DNA of 64,000 nt from Formosa haliotis (GTDB taxonomy: Bacteria; Bacteroidota; Bacteroidia; Flavobacteriales; Flavobacteriaceae). Below the pieces are notes generated by a model, which was given only the letters and a program-made list of their open reading frames with translations, did not search any database and was not told the DNA's origin. Of the stretch, positions 9,241 through 18,988 are shown one piece after another. The stretch is taken from the NCBI RefSeq assembly GCF_001685485.1, contig NZ_BDEL01000001.1, positions 1,919,501 to 1,983,500 of the forward strand. Reading direction: 5' to 3'. The position numbers and the translations under genes were made by a program. Each line of letters opens with the position of its first letter. The stretch's first letter is position 1.

Positions 9241-9720
9241 ATGAATAAAGTAGGCGTAATTATGGGAAGTAAAAGTGACCTTCCTGTTATGCAAGATGCT
9301 ATAGACATCTTAAAAACATTTAATATAGAGGTTGAAGTAGATATCGTTTCGGCACATCGAACTCCAGAAAAATTATTCGACTACGGAAAAAACGCGCACA
9401 CTAGAGGTATACAAGTTATTGTTGCTGGAGCTGGTGGTGCAGCACATTTACCAGGTATGATTGCCTCATTATCGCCACTTCCGGTAATTGGCGTGCCTGT
9501 AAAGAGTAGCAATTCTATAGATGGATGGGATTCTGTATTATCTATTTTACAAATGCCTGGTGGTGTTCCTGTTGCTACAGTTGCACTTAATGGAGCAAAA
9601 AATGCTGGTATTCTAGCCGCACAAATTATAGGAAGCTCAGACCGCTCGGTTTTAGATAAAATCTTGGAATATAAAGAAGGGCTAAAGCAAGCTGTAATGG
9701 AATCGGCCAAAAGCTTATAA
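9241..9720 (+). CDS. purE: 5-(carboxyamino)imidazole ribonucleotide mutase (PurE)
   Basis: A class I PurE of 159 residues from the ATG at 9241. An earlier in-frame ATG at 9223 would add six residues (MHKTYI), but the family begins with the strand KVGVIMGSKSD, so 9241 is preferred. It converts the N5-CAIR made by PurK into CAIR. The SAHRTP motif and the glycine-rich GAGGAAHLPGM segment line the active site. It is followed by a strong terminator at 9730. Confidence 0.96.
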   Translation: MNKVGVIMGSKSDLPVMQDAIDILKTFNIEVEVDIVSAHRTPEKLFDYGKNAHTRGIQVIVAGAGGAAHLPGMIASLSPLPVIGVPVKSSNSIDGWDSVLSILQMPGGVPVATVALNGAKNAGILAAQIIGSSDRSVLDKILEYKEGLKQAVMESAKSL

Positions 9721-9729
9721 AACCAAAAA

Positions 9730-9753
9730 AGCCTCGAAGTATCGAGGCTTTTA
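9730..9753 (+). terminator. Rho-independent terminator after purE
   Basis: Eight-base stem AGCCTCGA / TCGAGGCT with loop AGTA and a following T-run, ten bases after the purE stop codon. Confidence 0.85.
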
Positions 9754-9890
9754 TCGCTATTAATCAATAAATTTTTTCAGAGTAACCAGCTCTTATATGA
9801 AAAAAATCTTTGCAAAGATATAACAATTCCTTAGTTATCAAGCATCAAATCACATTTTTTAACATTTATTTATAAAAATTAGTCGAAAAA

Positions 9891-11921
9891 ATGAACATTC
9901 TATTAAAATCCTTTTCAACAGCATATAATACAGCACCATTTTCAGAAATTAAAAATGAAGATTTTTTGCCGGCAATTACTACTTTAATTGAAGACACTAA
10001 AGCAGAAATTAATGCGATAACTTCTAATACTGAACCTCCTACTTTTGAAAACACTATCGAAGCCTTAGAATTTTCTGGCGAACAATTAGATCGCGTTACC
10101 AGTATTTTCTTCAATTTAAATTCGGCTGAAACCAACGATGATATTCAAAAAATAGCTCAAGAAGTTTCTCCTTTATTATCTGAATTCGGAAACGATATCA
10201 CCTTAAACGAAGCACTTTTTAAACGTGTAAAATCTGTTTACGACAACAGAACACATTTAAATTTAGATGCTGAACAAACCATGTTATTAGAAAAGAAATA
10301 CAAAAGTTTTTCTAGAAATGGTGCAAATTTAGCCGAAGACAAAAAAGAAACCCTTCGCGCTTTAGATAAAGATTTAAGCAAATTAAAATTAAGTTTTGGA
10401 GAAAATGTATTGGCAGAAACCAATGCCTTTGAAATGCATATAACAAACGAAGATGATTTAAGCGGACTTCCAGAAGGTGCAAAAGAAGCAGCTAAACAAT
10501 TGGCCGAATCTAAAGACAAAGATGGTTGGTTAATTACCCTAGATTACCCGAGCTACATTCCGTTTATGACTTACGCCGACAATCGTGAACTACGTAAAAA
10601 ACTGGCCATTGCCGCTGGCAAAAAAGGCTTTCATAATAACGAGTACGACAATCAAGACCATGTATTAAACATCGCAAAAAAACGTTTTCAACGTGCCAAT
10701 TTACTGGGGTATAAAACACATGCGCATTTTGTGCTCGAAGAACGTATGGCCAAAACACCAGAAAATGTTTCCGAATTTTTAAACGAACTATTAGAAAAGG
10801 CAAAACCGGCAGCGCACGACGAGTTTAAAAACTTAGAAGAATTTGCAAAATCTATCGATAATATCGATCACCTTGAAAAATGGGATGGCGCTTACTATGC
10901 CGAAAAACTAAAACAAAAATTATTCAATTTAGACGACGAGAAACTTAAACCATACTTTCAATTAGAAAAAGTAACGGCTGGTGCATTTTTGGTTGCCGAG
11001 AAATTATTCGGCTTACATTTTGAAGAAATTAATACGATAGACAAATATCACGACGATGTTTTAACCTATAAAGTTACAGATACCGACGGCGAATTAGTGT
11101 CCATTTTTTATGCTGATTTTTTCCCAAGAGCAGGAAAACGTAACGGAGCTTGGATGACTTCTTTCAAATCGCAAGCTATTAAAAACGGTAAAAACGAGCG
11201 TCCGCATATCTCTATAGTATGCAACTTTACCAAACCCACAAAAAGCAAACCATCATTATTAACCTTTAATGAAGTAACGACATTATTTCATGAATTCGGA
11301 CATGCTTTACACGGCATGTTAGCTAACACTACCTACCCAAGTTTATCGGGAACCAGTGTATATTGGGACTTTGTTGAATTACCAAGTCAGGTTATGGAAA
11401 ACTGGTGTTTCGAAAAGGAAGCTTTAGAGTTATTTGCTAAACATTATAAAACAGGCGAAGTCATTCCAATGGAATTAGTTTCAAAAATCAAAGAATCTTC
11501 TACCTTCCACGAAGGCATGCAAACCTTACGCCAGATTAGTTTTGGATTATTAGACATGAGTTGGCACGGGATAGATCCGTCGCAAATACAAGACGTAAAA
11601 GCTCATGAATTGGTAGCTTTCCAGAACACAAAATTATACCCAGACGTAAAGGAAAACTGTATGAGTACAGCATTTTCTCATATTTTTCAAGGCGGATATT
11701 CATCTGGATATTACAGCTATAAATGGGCAGAAGTATTAGATGCCGATGCTTTTGAATACTTTAAAGAAGCAGGTATTTTTAACACTGAAGTGGCTACAAA
11801 ATTTAAAGACCACGTACTCTCGCAAGGAGGTACCGTAGACCCAATGACACTTTATAAACGCTTTAGAGGAAAAGAACCTCAGCCAGAAGCTTTATTAAAA
11901 CGTGCAGGCTTAATTAAATAA
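9891..11921 (+). CDS. M3 family metallopeptidase (peptidyl-dipeptidase Dcp / oligopeptidase A type)
   Basis: A 676-residue thimet-oligopeptidase-family zinc peptidase that trims short peptides. The zinc motif is HEFGH at residues 467-471 (nt 11289-11303), with the third ligand supplied by a downstream glutamate helix. The C-terminal GGYSSGYYSYKWAEVLDADAF segment is characteristic of the Dcp/OpdA group and contributes substrate-binding tyrosines. There is no obvious signal peptide, so a cytoplasmic location is likely. The start ATG follows an AT-rich leader. The gene stands alone with its own terminator. Dcp versus OpdA cannot be settled from sequence. Confidence 0.92.
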   Translation: MNILLKSFSTAYNTAPFSEIKNEDFLPAITTLIEDTKAEINAITSNTEPPTFENTIEALEFSGEQLDRVTSIFFNLNSAETNDDIQKIAQEVSPLLSEFGNDITLNEALFKRVKSVYDNRTHLNLDAEQTMLLEKKYKSFSRNGANLAEDKKETLRALDKDLSKLKLSFGENVLAETNAFEMHITNEDDLSGLPEGAKEAAKQLAESKDKDGWLITLDYPSYIPFMTYADNRELRKKLAIAAGKKGFHNNEYDNQDHVLNIAKKRFQRANLLGYKTHAHFVLEERMAKTPENVSEFLNELLEKAKPAAHDEFKNLEEFAKSIDNIDHLEKWDGAYYAEKLKQKLFNLDDEKLKPYFQLEKVTAGAFLVAEKLFGLHFEEINTIDKYHDDVLTYKVTDTDGELVSIFYADFFPRAGKRNGAWMTSFKSQAIKNGKNERPHISIVCNFTKPTKSKPSLLTFNEVTTLFHEFGHALHGMLANTTYPSLSGTSVYWDFVELPSQVMENWCFEKEALELFAKHYKTGEVIPMELVSKIKESSTFHEGMQTLRQISFGLLDMSWHGIDPSQIQDVKAHELVAFQNTKLYPDVKENCMSTAFSHIFQGGYSSGYYSYKWAEVLDADAFEYFKEAGIFNTEVATKFKDHVLSQGGTVDPMTLYKRFRGKEPQPEALLKRAGLIK

Positions 11922-11926
11922 ATTTT

Positions 11927-11966
11927 AAAAAGTTCATAGCTATAAAAGGTTATGAACTTTTTTTTA
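11927..11966 (+). terminator. Rho-independent terminator after the M3 peptidase
   Basis: Stem AAAAGTTCATA / TATGAACTTTT with a short loop and a T8 tail, directly after the stop codon. Confidence 0.85.
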
Positions 11967-12014
11967 AATGTTAAAGCTAACAAAAACCTAAGTAGGCGTT
12001 TGAAATAGTTTTCC

Positions 12015-12022
12015 TATTTTTG
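12015..12022 (+). promoter_or_regulatory. Probable -7 element (TATTTTTG) for the sigma/anti-sigma pair
   Basis: Match to TAnnTTTG, 25 bases upstream of the ATG at 12048. Confidence 0.5.
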
Positions 12023-12047
12023 ATTTAACAAACCTACAATTCTTTTT

Positions 12048-12602
12048 ATGCCAGAACACAAAATTGATGCAACCAAATGGGTAGATTCTTATTCTGACTA
12101 CCTTTATAACTACACGATATCTCGAGTTAGTGATACCGAAATTGCTAAAGATTTGGTGCAAGACACATTTTTTGCTGGTTTAAAATCTATGAAAAATTTT
12201 AAAGGAGAAGCTAGCGAACGTACATGGCTAATTTCTATTTTAAAACGAAAAATAATAGATTATTACAGAAAAATAAATTCGAAAAAAGGTAAAGCCGAAG
12301 TTCGCATGTCTTACAATACAGATGGCGAAGACGAAGGCGAATGGCTAGAAGAGCGCGTAGAAGACAAAGCCTATAAAAACGCGGAAGACCTTATTGAAAA
12401 CACAGAACTTAGCGAAGCTATTTACAATTGTTTAGATAAATTACCTAAAAAACAAGCCCAGGTTTTTAAAATGAAAACCATAGAAAATTACGACACCGAT
12501 ATTATTTGTAATGAACTAAATATTACACCGTCTAATTTATGGGTTATTATCCATAGAGCACGAACAGCCCTTTCAAGTTGCCTAGAAAAAAACTGGTATT
12601 AA
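12048..12602 (+). CDS. ECF-type sigma-70 family RNA polymerase sigma factor
   Basis: A 184-residue two-domain sigma factor. Region 2 covers about residues 10-80 (YLYNYTISRVSDTEIAKDLV, then FKGEASERTWLISILKRKII). Region 4 covers about 125-180, with a helix-turn-helix around IICNELNITPSNLWVIIHRA. The acidic linker includes EDEGEWLEERVED. It directs RNA polymerase to an alternative promoter set that cannot be deduced here. The next gene starts 3 bases after its stop and encodes a zinc-type anti-sigma candidate, so the activity is probably controlled post-translationally. Confidence 0.93.
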   Translation: MPEHKIDATKWVDSYSDYLYNYTISRVSDTEIAKDLVQDTFFAGLKSMKNFKGEASERTWLISILKRKIIDYYRKINSKKGKAEVRMSYNTDGEDEGEWLEERVEDKAYKNAEDLIENTELSEAIYNCLDKLPKKQAQVFKMKTIENYDTDIICNELNITPSNLWVIIHRARTALSSCLEKNWY

Positions 12603-12604
12603 TT

Positions 12605-12859
12605 ATGAGTAAATTATTTTTGTCTTGCGAGGAAGCCGCAGAAATTTGCGACCGCTCTCAGTACGAAGAGTCTACGACATGGGAACGTATAAAACTTAGA
12701 TTGCACGTATTTTTTTGCGGATTTTGTAAAGAGCATGCTCAAAAAAATCACAAGTTAACCGACACCATTAAAAGCTCGAACATAGTGTGCTTAGATGCCA
12801 AATCTAAAGCCGAAATGAAGTCTTGTTTAGAAAAAGAATTAAAAAACCAGAAATTATAA
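12605..12859 (+). CDS. Small zinc-type (ZAS-like) anti-sigma factor candidate
   Basis: An 84-residue protein starting at the ATG at 12605; an upstream in-frame start at 12578 would overlap the sigma gene and has no support. It contains LHVFFCGFC, which fits the H-x3-C-x2-C signature of zinc-binding anti-sigma domains, plus an N-terminal SCEEA segment typical of zf-HC2-like proteins. No transmembrane helix is obvious, so it would be a soluble, possibly redox-sensing, antagonist of the sigma factor encoded just upstream. The assignment rests on motif and gene order. Confidence 0.72.
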   Translation: MSKLFLSCEEAAEICDRSQYEESTTWERIKLRLHVFFCGFCKEHAQKNHKLTDTIKSSNIVCLDAKSKAEMKSCLEKELKNQKL

Positions 12860-12954
12860 CCGTTTTAGGAGATATAATTATTCCCATCTGTGTTCTATTC
12901 ACCAATCCTTCCTATTGCCTCCCTACTGCCTCCCTATATTCAAAACACTTTAAA

Positions 12955-13338
12955 TTAATTTTCAGCAACAAACGCTAAAGCTTCTTCAAGCTGAGAGACA
13001 TCAAAGTATTGTTCTTATTTTCCTTCCTTTAGTCTTTCAAAAAAGAAATTATCAATAGGTATTAATGCCTTTAAAATTTTTGAATGACCAACAATCGCTA
13101 GGTTTCCAAGATTTTTAAATTTCCGTATAAGAAAGATGATATCTTCAAAAAAGGCTTTAGCCTCTGTTTGCGATATTTTGTATTCGTCTATTTTCACTAA
13201 AACATTTACAGTTTTAAAGCCCGAATCTAATTTTTCATTAAAAAGTTTTTGTGCTAATTTTTCATCTGTTTCAGTAAAACTGTCAATAACATCAAATGCT
13301 AAAACATTAGAATCGAAAGTTTTTATTTGTTCAATCAT
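12955..13338 (-). pseudogene. SpoIIAA-like (STAS/SEC14-type) protein gene interrupted by an in-frame TAA
   Basis: From ATG 13338 the frame encodes 107 residues (a GTG at 13362 would add eight) with the alpha/beta pattern of the SpoIIAA-like STAS family, ending ...FFFERLKEGK at a TAA (13015-13017). In the same frame after that stop come 19 more codons reading EQYFDVSQLEEALAFVAEN before a second TAA at 12955. That tail has the YF-(D/P)-(L/V)-xxx-EEA-xx(W/F) pattern that normally closes this family. The gene therefore appears cut short by one nonsense codon, or by one base-call error. A truncated but folded product remains possible. Function in this family is largely unknown. Confidence 0.65.
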
Positions 13339-13448
13339 TTTGTTAGGTATTAAGGTTATCACCTCTATAAAATCATCTTTAAATATACCGATTTTGAGGC
13401 CGTAAAAAAAGAAGTGTTTAGCAAAAAAGCCCTATAATTAATTGGGAG

Positions 13449-14282
13449 TTACAACACCGCTAATTCCATCAACAACCAAACAATAGGAATTCCTTCAACC
13501 CAAAAAGCCGTATAAATATCGCTTTGTTTTTCTCGAGAAAACAAAGTGAACAGTATAAGTAGAAACGCAATACATAGCGTTATTAGAATATGACTCCCCT
13601 TTAAATCGGGTTTAAAAAATTCTAAAAAGAAAAACACAAGTGCCAACAACACACCTACAATTTTGGATCGCTTTACACCTATTTTCTGCGGAATTGTACC
13701 CAGTTTTAAACTATCGTATTTTAAATCGCGAAGTTCGAAAGGTATCATAAGTGCTATAATAAAAATAAAGCGCTGAATAAAATTTAAAAATACGATATCG
13801 TTAAGCGTATAATGTTCATTAATTAGCGGCAATAACACTGTTACTCCTGCCCAAACCAAACCAATAACATATACTTTTAAACCACCAATACTTCTTAAAT
13901 TATGGTTCTTATCTACAAAAAAACGTTTTGGTAAAAATGGAATGGCATACATAAATGTTATGGCTCCAAACCCAGCTATAACGAGCATGGTATTTCGCTC
14001 TAACTGCAAAGCAAAATAACACATAAACACGAAACATAGGAGCGAGAATAATTGAATGGCACGCAGCCAACTCGCCAAAGCACGACGATGAAATTTAGCT
14101 AAACCAAAATATTTCACAAAATTATATCCTGTTGCCGATGCAAAAAATATAAAATACAATACATTTTCATCGAAAGGTAATTCGAATTTTATTAAGGTAA
14201 TCCAAGCCAAAGCAAATACCGATAATGCAACATGAATACTGGCATTTAGGTAAAATTTAAAAAGTTGTTTTAACATCATCAT
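13449..14282 (-). CDS. UbiA-like multi-pass membrane protein (prenyltransferase fold, degenerate first motif)
   Basis: A 277-residue protein with about eight hydrophobic segments. The segment DLKYDSLKLGTIPQKIG around residues 188-204 matches the second Asp-rich motif of UbiA prenyltransferases (DxxxDxxxGxxTxP). In the position of the first motif, ATGYNFVKYFG keeps the Asn but has none of the usual aspartates. It may be a non-catalytic or altered-substrate relative. It is divergent from gcvP and alone on its strand. The fold call is moderate; no function is assigned. Confidence 0.6.
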   Translation of the reverse strand: MMMLKQLFKFYLNASIHVALSVFALAWITLIKFELPFDENVLYFIFFASATGYNFVKYFGLAKFHRRALASWLRAIQLFSLLCFVFMCYFALQLERNTMLVIAGFGAITFMYAIPFLPKRFFVDKNHNLRSIGGLKVYVIGLVWAGVTVLLPLINEHYTLNDIVFLNFIQRFIFIIALMIPFELRDLKYDSLKLGTIPQKIGVKRSKIVGVLLALVFFFLEFFKPDLKGSHILITLCIAFLLILFTLFSREKQSDIYTAFWVEGIPIVWLLMELAVL

Positions 14283-14368
14283 ATGGTAAAAATAAATAAA
14301 GTTAAATTAACACAAACCTTTAACATAATTCTTTAATAATTCTTACCTAAAATACTAGTCAAATTCCG

Positions 14369-14376
14369 TACTTTTG
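14369..14376 (+). promoter_or_regulatory. Probable -7 element (TACTTTTG) for gcvP
   Basis: Match to TAnnTTTG, 25 bases upstream of the gcvP ATG. The short leader leaves no room for a glycine riboswitch. Confidence 0.5.
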
Positions 14377-14401
14377 CGCGGCAAATCACAATCATATTTC
14401 A

Positions 14402-17251
14402 ATGAATACAAATGCTTTCTCATTGCGTCATATTGGTCCTAGAGAAGCGGACCAAGACCAAATGTTAAAAACAATTGGTGTAGACAGTTTAGATCAACTA
14501 ATTTACGAGACTCTTCCTGATGGTATCCGCTTACAAAAGCCGCTTAATTTAGACGCGCCTATGACAGAGCATGAGTATTTAACTCATATTCACGAGTTAT
14601 CGAAACAAAACCAAGTATTTAAAACCTATATTGGTTTAGGTTACCACCCAACCATTTTACCTGCGGTTATTCAACGTAATGTTTTAGAAAACCCGGGTTG
14701 GTATACTGCCTATACGCCTTACCAAGCAGAAATTGCTCAAGGTCGATTAGAAGCTTTATTAAACTTCCAGACCATGATTACAGATCTTACGGGTATGGAA
14801 ATTGCAAACGCATCGCTTTTAGATGAAAGTACAGCTGCCGCAGAAGCTATGAGTTTGTTGTTTGCTGTTCGCGACAGAGCACAGAAAAAAGCGGGTGTAA
14901 ATAAATTCTTTGTTTCTGAAGCTATTTTACCTCAAACTTTAGCCTTATTACAAAGCCGTTCTAATCCGATAGGTATAGAATTAGTTGTTGGAGATGAAAC
15001 AACTTTCGATTTTTCTTCTGAATTTTTTGGAGCTATATTACAATATCCTGGAAAAGACGGATTAATTAGCGATATTAAAACCTTTATAGAAAACGCGAAA
15101 GCAGCCGACATTAAAGTAGCTGTTGCTGCAGATATTTTAAGTTTAGTAAAACTTGAAGCACCAGGAAAATTTGGTGCCGATGTGGTTATTGGTACCACTC
15201 AGCGTTTTGGTATTCCTATGGGATACGGCGGACCACATGCCGCTTATTTTGCGACTAAAGAAGCTTACAAACGTGACTTACCTGGACGTATCATTGGAGT
15301 AACCAAAGACGTAAATGGTAACCGTGCATTACGTATGGCATTACAAACTCGTGAGCAACATATTAAACGTGACAAAGCAACATCTAACATCTGTACTGCA
15401 CAAGTATTATTAGCTGTAATGGCAGGAATGTATGCCGTATATCACGGTCCTAAAGGTTTAACCTTTATTGCAAATGCTATTCACGACAAAGCATCTGCCC
15501 TGTCTAATGCTTTAAAAAGCATGGGATTTAAACAAAACAACACCACCTTTTTCGATACCTTAAATATCGAAGCCGATGCCGAAAAAGTAAAAGCACTTGC
15601 AGAAGCTAAAGAAATTAATTTCTACTATCCAGATGCAGATACGGTTACTATTTCTATAAATGAAACAACTTCTATTGCAGATATCAATGCAATTATTGCT
15701 GTATTTGCTGAAGTTGTAAAAGCAGACCCTATTGCTTTAGAAACCATTTCTGAAGCCAATAATATAAACGAAAACTTACAACGTACAACAGACTTTTTAA
15801 CCTCTGATGTATTTAACTCGCATCATTCTGAAACGGAATTAATGCGTTATATAAAAATGCTTGAACGTAAAGATTTATCATTAAATCACTCGATGATATC
15901 TTTAGGATCTTGTACAATGAAATTAAATGCTGCTTCAGAAATGTTACCATTAAGTTGGTCTAACTGGGGAAGCATTCACCCATTTGTTCCTGTAGAACAA
16001 GCCAAAGGGTACCAAACCGTATTAAAAGCTTTAGAAGATCAATTAACCGAAATCACAGGATTTGCTGCAACATCGTTACAGCCTAATTCTGGAGCTCAAG
16101 GAGAATATGCTGGCTTAATGGCTATTCGCGCATATCACGAGTCTCGTGGCGATCATCATAGAAACATTTGTTTAATTCCTTCTTCTGCACACGGAACAAA
16201 TCCGGCAAGTGCAGTAATGGCAGGAATGAAAGTGGTCGTTACTAAATCGACTGCCGAAGGTAATATCGATGTAGATGATTTACGTGAAAAAGCAGAATTA
16301 CACAAAGACGACCTATCTTGTTTAATGGTTACCTATCCTTCAACTCATGGAGTTTACGAATCGGCAATTAAAGAAATTACCCAACTTATTCATGATAATG
16401 GCGGACAAGTGTATATGGATGGTGCAAATATGAATGCACAAGTTGGATTAACAAATCCAGGAAACATTGGTGCAGATGTTTGCCATTTAAACTTACACAA
16501 AACATTTGCTATCCCTCATGGTGGTGGTGGACCAGGTGTAGGACCAATCTGTGTTGCCGAGCAATTAGTACCGTTCTTACCAGGAAACCCAGTTATAAAA
16601 ACAGGAGGAGATCAAGCCATAAAAGCTATTTCTGCTGCTCCATTCGGATCGTCATTAGTATGTTTAATCTCTTATGGTTATATTAAAATGTTAGGTGAAC
16701 AAGGCTTATTAGCATCTACAAAAACCGCTATTTTAAATGCCAACTACATTAAAAGTCGTTTACAAGGTCAGTTTGACACCTTATATTCTGGAGAATGTGG
16801 TCGTGCAGCTCACGAGATGATTGTAGATTGCAGACCTTTTAAAGCTAACGGTATAGAAGTTACAGACATTGCTAAACGCTTAATGGATTACGGATTCCAC
16901 GCTCCAACAGTATCTTTTCCAGTTGCCGGTACTTTAATGATTGAACCGACAGAAAGTGAAAGTAAACAAGAAATGGACCGTTTCTGTGACGCTCTTATTT
17001 CTATTAAAAAAGAAATCGATAGTGCATCTAAAGACGAACCAAATAACGTACTTAAAAATGCACCACATACTCTAGAAATGCTTACAGCTAGTACTTGGGA
17101 TTTCCCATACACTAGAGAAACTGCTGCTTTTCCGTTAGATTATGTTCGCGACAATAAATTTTGGCCAACAGTACGTCGTGTAGATGATGCTTTTGGAGAT
17201 AGAAATTTAATATGTACTTGCGCCCCTATTGAAGCCTATATGGAAGCCTAA
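14402..17251 (+). CDS. gcvP: Glycine dehydrogenase (decarboxylating), P-protein of the glycine cleavage system
   Basis: A 949-residue single-chain P-protein, the normal length for the fused type. It uses PLP to decarboxylate glycine and load the aminomethyl group onto the lipoylated H-protein. The PLP lysine is Lys700 in [16 protein letters not shown], the glycine-rich signature of the family. The N-terminal half ([14 protein letters not shown] onward) is the degenerate duplicate of the catalytic half. gcvH and gcvT are not in this window, but lipA, which makes the lipoyl cofactor of the H-protein, is at 32134. Confidence 0.98.
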   Translation: MNTNAFSLRHIGPREADQDQMLKTIGVDSLDQLIYETLPDGIRLQKPLNLDAPMTEHEYLTHIHELSKQNQVFKTYIGLGYHPTILPAVIQRNVLENPGWYTAYTPYQAEIAQGRLEALLNFQTMITDLTGMEIANASLLDESTAAAEAMSLLFAVRDRAQKKAGVNKFFVSEAILPQTLALLQSRSNPIGIELVVGDETTFDFSSEFFGAILQYPGKDGLISDIKTFIENAKAADIKVAVAADILSLVKLEAPGKFGADVVIGTTQRFGIPMGYGGPHAAYFATKEAYKRDLPGRIIGVTKDVNGNRALRMALQTREQHIKRDKATSNICTAQVLLAVMAGMYAVYHGPKGLTFIANAIHDKASALSNALKSMGFKQNNTTFFDTLNIEADAEKVKALAEAKEINFYYPDADTVTISINETTSIADINAIIAVFAEVVKADPIALETISEANNINENLQRTTDFLTSDVFNSHHSETELMRYIKMLERKDLSLNHSMISLGSCTMKLNAASEMLPLSWSNWGSIHPFVPVEQAKGYQTVLKALEDQLTEITGFAATSLQPNSGAQGEYAGLMAIRAYHESRGDHHRNICLIPSSAHGTNPASAVMAGMKVVVTKSTAEGNIDVDDLREKAELHKDDLSCLMVTYPSTHGVYESAIKEITQLIHDNGGQVYMDGANMNAQVGLTNPGNIGADVCHLNLHKTFAIPHGGGGPGVGPICVAEQLVPFLPGNPVIKTGGDQAIKAISAAPFGSSLVCLISYGYIKMLGEQGLLASTKTAILNANYIKSRLQGQFDTLYSGECGRAAHEMIVDCRPFKANGIEVTDIAKRLMDYGFHAPTVSFPVAGTLMIEPTESESKQEMDRFCDALISIKKEIDSASKDEPNNVLKNAPHTLEMLTASTWDFPYTRETAAFPLDYVRDNKFWPTVRRVDDAFGDRNLICTCAPIEAYMEA

Positions 17252-17357
17252 GTACCGGTTTGGACATCGTAAAATAATTCAAAATACAAATTGCCTTTCT
17301 AGTAATTGTAACTATCTTCATAAAGATAAAACATGCTATAAAGGCAATTTCTTTTTA

Positions 17358-18416
17358 ATGAACATAAAAATCACAGGAACAGGAAGTTACATACCTTCAG
17401 TTGTTCAAAAAAACGATAATTTTCTTAATCATTATTTCCTTAATGATGATGGATCTGACTTTAAAAATGACAATACTGTCATAATTGAGAAATTTAAATC
17501 CATTACAGGAATTTCTGAACGTCGTTACGTCACCGAAGAGTTAACCTCTTCAGACATCGGATTTTTTGCTGCCCAAAAGGCCATTGCCGATGCCAACATA
17601 GATCCTGAGACTTTAGACTATATTATTTTTGCTCATAATTTTGGAGATATAGAAAACGGCAACATTCAAAGTGATATGCTGCCTGGTTTAGGTGCGCGAG
17701 TAAAACATTTACTACGTATAAAAAATCCAAAATGTGTGGCTTACGATTTACTTTTTGGCTGTCCTGGTTGGATTGAAGGCGTTATTCAAGCCCAAGCATT
17801 TATAAAAGCAGGTATTGCAAAACGCTGTTTAATTATTGGTTCTGAAACCTTATCTCGAGTAGTCGATAAACACGATCGCGATGCCATGATTTTTTCCGAT
17901 GGTGCTGGTGCTTGTATTTTAGAGGCTACAGAAGAAGACGGAGGCATATTAGCCCACGAAACAGCAAGCTATACCTTTGACGAAGCCTATTACCTATCGT
18001 TTGGCAAATCTAATAATCAAGATTTAGACCCGAATACCAAGTACATTAAAATGGATGGCCGTAAAATTTACGAATTTGCCTTAACCCATGTTCCGGCTGC
18101 CATGAAAGCGTGTTTAGATCAAAGCGGCGTGGACATCAAGGACGTTAAAAAAATATTTATTCATCAGGCCAACGAGAAGATGGATGATGCCATTTTAAAG
18201 CGCTTCTATCGCTTATTTAAAACACCAATTCCAGAGTTTATTATGCCTATGAGCATAGGTAACTTAGGAAATAGCTCGGTTGCTACCGTACCTACACTTC
18301 TGGACTTGGTTAAGCACAATAAATTTGAAAATCATAGCCTTAACAAGGGCGATGTTATTATATTTGCAAGCGTTGGAGCAGGAATGCATATTAACGCCAT
18401 AGTTTACAAATATTAA
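17358..18416 (+). CDS. 3-oxoacyl-ACP synthase III family protein (FabH-like)
   Basis: 352 residues from ATG 17358; the longer frame from 17229 overlaps the gcvP end and lacks homology-like sequence, so it is rejected. The thiolase-fold triad is visible: Cys135 in FGCPGW, His in IHQAN, and Asn in GNLGNSS. This is a condensing enzyme that joins an acyl starter to malonyl-ACP, or a related ketosynthase. It heads a group with a methyltransferase and a glycosyltransferase that continues to 19840, rather than a fab operon, so a dedicated lipid or secondary-metabolite role is as likely as housekeeping FabH. Confidence 0.88.
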   Translation: MNIKITGTGSYIPSVVQKNDNFLNHYFLNDDGSDFKNDNTVIIEKFKSITGISERRYVTEELTSSDIGFFAAQKAIADANIDPETLDYIIFAHNFGDIENGNIQSDMLPGLGARVKHLLRIKNPKCVAYDLLFGCPGWIEGVIQAQAFIKAGIAKRCLIIGSETLSRVVDKHDRDAMIFSDGAGACILEATEEDGGILAHETASYTFDEAYYLSFGKSNNQDLDPNTKYIKMDGRKIYEFALTHVPAAMKACLDQSGVDIKDVKKIFIHQANEKMDDAILKRFYRLFKTPIPEFIMPMSIGNLGNSSVATVPTLLDLVKHNKFENHSLNKGDVIIFASVGAGMHINAIVYKY

Positions 18417-18445
18417 AAGTACCGCTTATGCGGAAATAGAATACC

Positions 18446-18967
18446 ATGTACGAAAGTCATTTTCCGCATAAGCGCTATAAAAACACTATTGAATTCCTAG
18501 AGAAACACGTTCAAAAAGAGTCTCATATTTTAGATTTAGGTGTTGTAAATCCATTTACTAAAGTTATGGAAGAACATGGATTTTCAGTTAAAAACACATC
18601 TGGCGAAGATTTAGATATCGATACCTCAGCCTTAAAAAACTCGACTGCCGATGTGGTTACCGCTTTTGAAATATTTGAACACCTCCTTTCTCCTTTTACC
18701 GTTTTAAAAGACATCAAAGCCAATAAATTAGTAGCTAGTGTACCGCTTAAATTATGGTTTGCTGAAGCATACAGAAGTAAAACCGATATGCGCGACAGAC
18801 ATTACCACGAGTTTGAAGATTGGCAATTCGACTGGCTTTTAGAAAAAACGGGATGGCAAATTAAAGCGCGCCATAAATGGACCAACCCAACAAACAAAAT
18901 CGGAATTCGTCCTATTTTAAGACGCTTTACACCGCGATATTATATCGTATATGCCGAACGGATTTAA
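18446..18967 (+). CDS. Class I SAM-dependent methyltransferase-like protein
   Basis: A 173-residue Rossmann-type methyltransferase. Motif I is ILDLGVVNPF, which lacks the usual GxGxG spacing, while the downstream segment ADVVTAFEIFEHLLSP matches the motif IV/post-I region of the Methyltransf_11/23 group. It starts 29 bases after the ketosynthase-like gene and ends 21 bases before the glycosyltransferase, so the three are probably cotranscribed. Substrate unknown. Confidence 0.75.
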   Translation: MYESHFPHKRYKNTIEFLEKHVQKESHILDLGVVNPFTKVMEEHGFSVKNTSGEDLDIDTSALKNSTADVVTAFEIFEHLLSPFTVLKDIKANKLVASVPLKLWFAEAYRSKTDMRDRHYHEFEDWQFDWLLEKTGWQIKARHKWTNPTNKIGIRPILRRFTPRYYIVYAERI

Positions 18968-18988
18968 TTTTTAAATCAGCTTTTTATA

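Noticed and set aside
12920..12945. Short tandem repeat TGCCTCCCTA x2
   Set aside because: Only two copies; likely chance or a minor slippage product.
13136..13405. 89-codon plus-strand ORF opposite the STAS-like gene
   Set aside because: The minus-strand frame has the family pattern and continues past the stop; the plus frame shows no domain and low-complexity Ser/Phe composition.
14283..14401. Glycine riboswitch before gcvP
   Set aside because: The leader after the -7 element is only about 25 bases.
16480..16686. 68-codon plus-strand ORF inside gcvP
   Set aside because: An out-of-frame shadow over the PLP lysine region of gcvP.
17229..17357. 43-codon N-terminal extension of the ketosynthase-like gene
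   Set aside because: It overlaps the gcvP end, reads as random sequence, and the family N-terminus starts at 17358.
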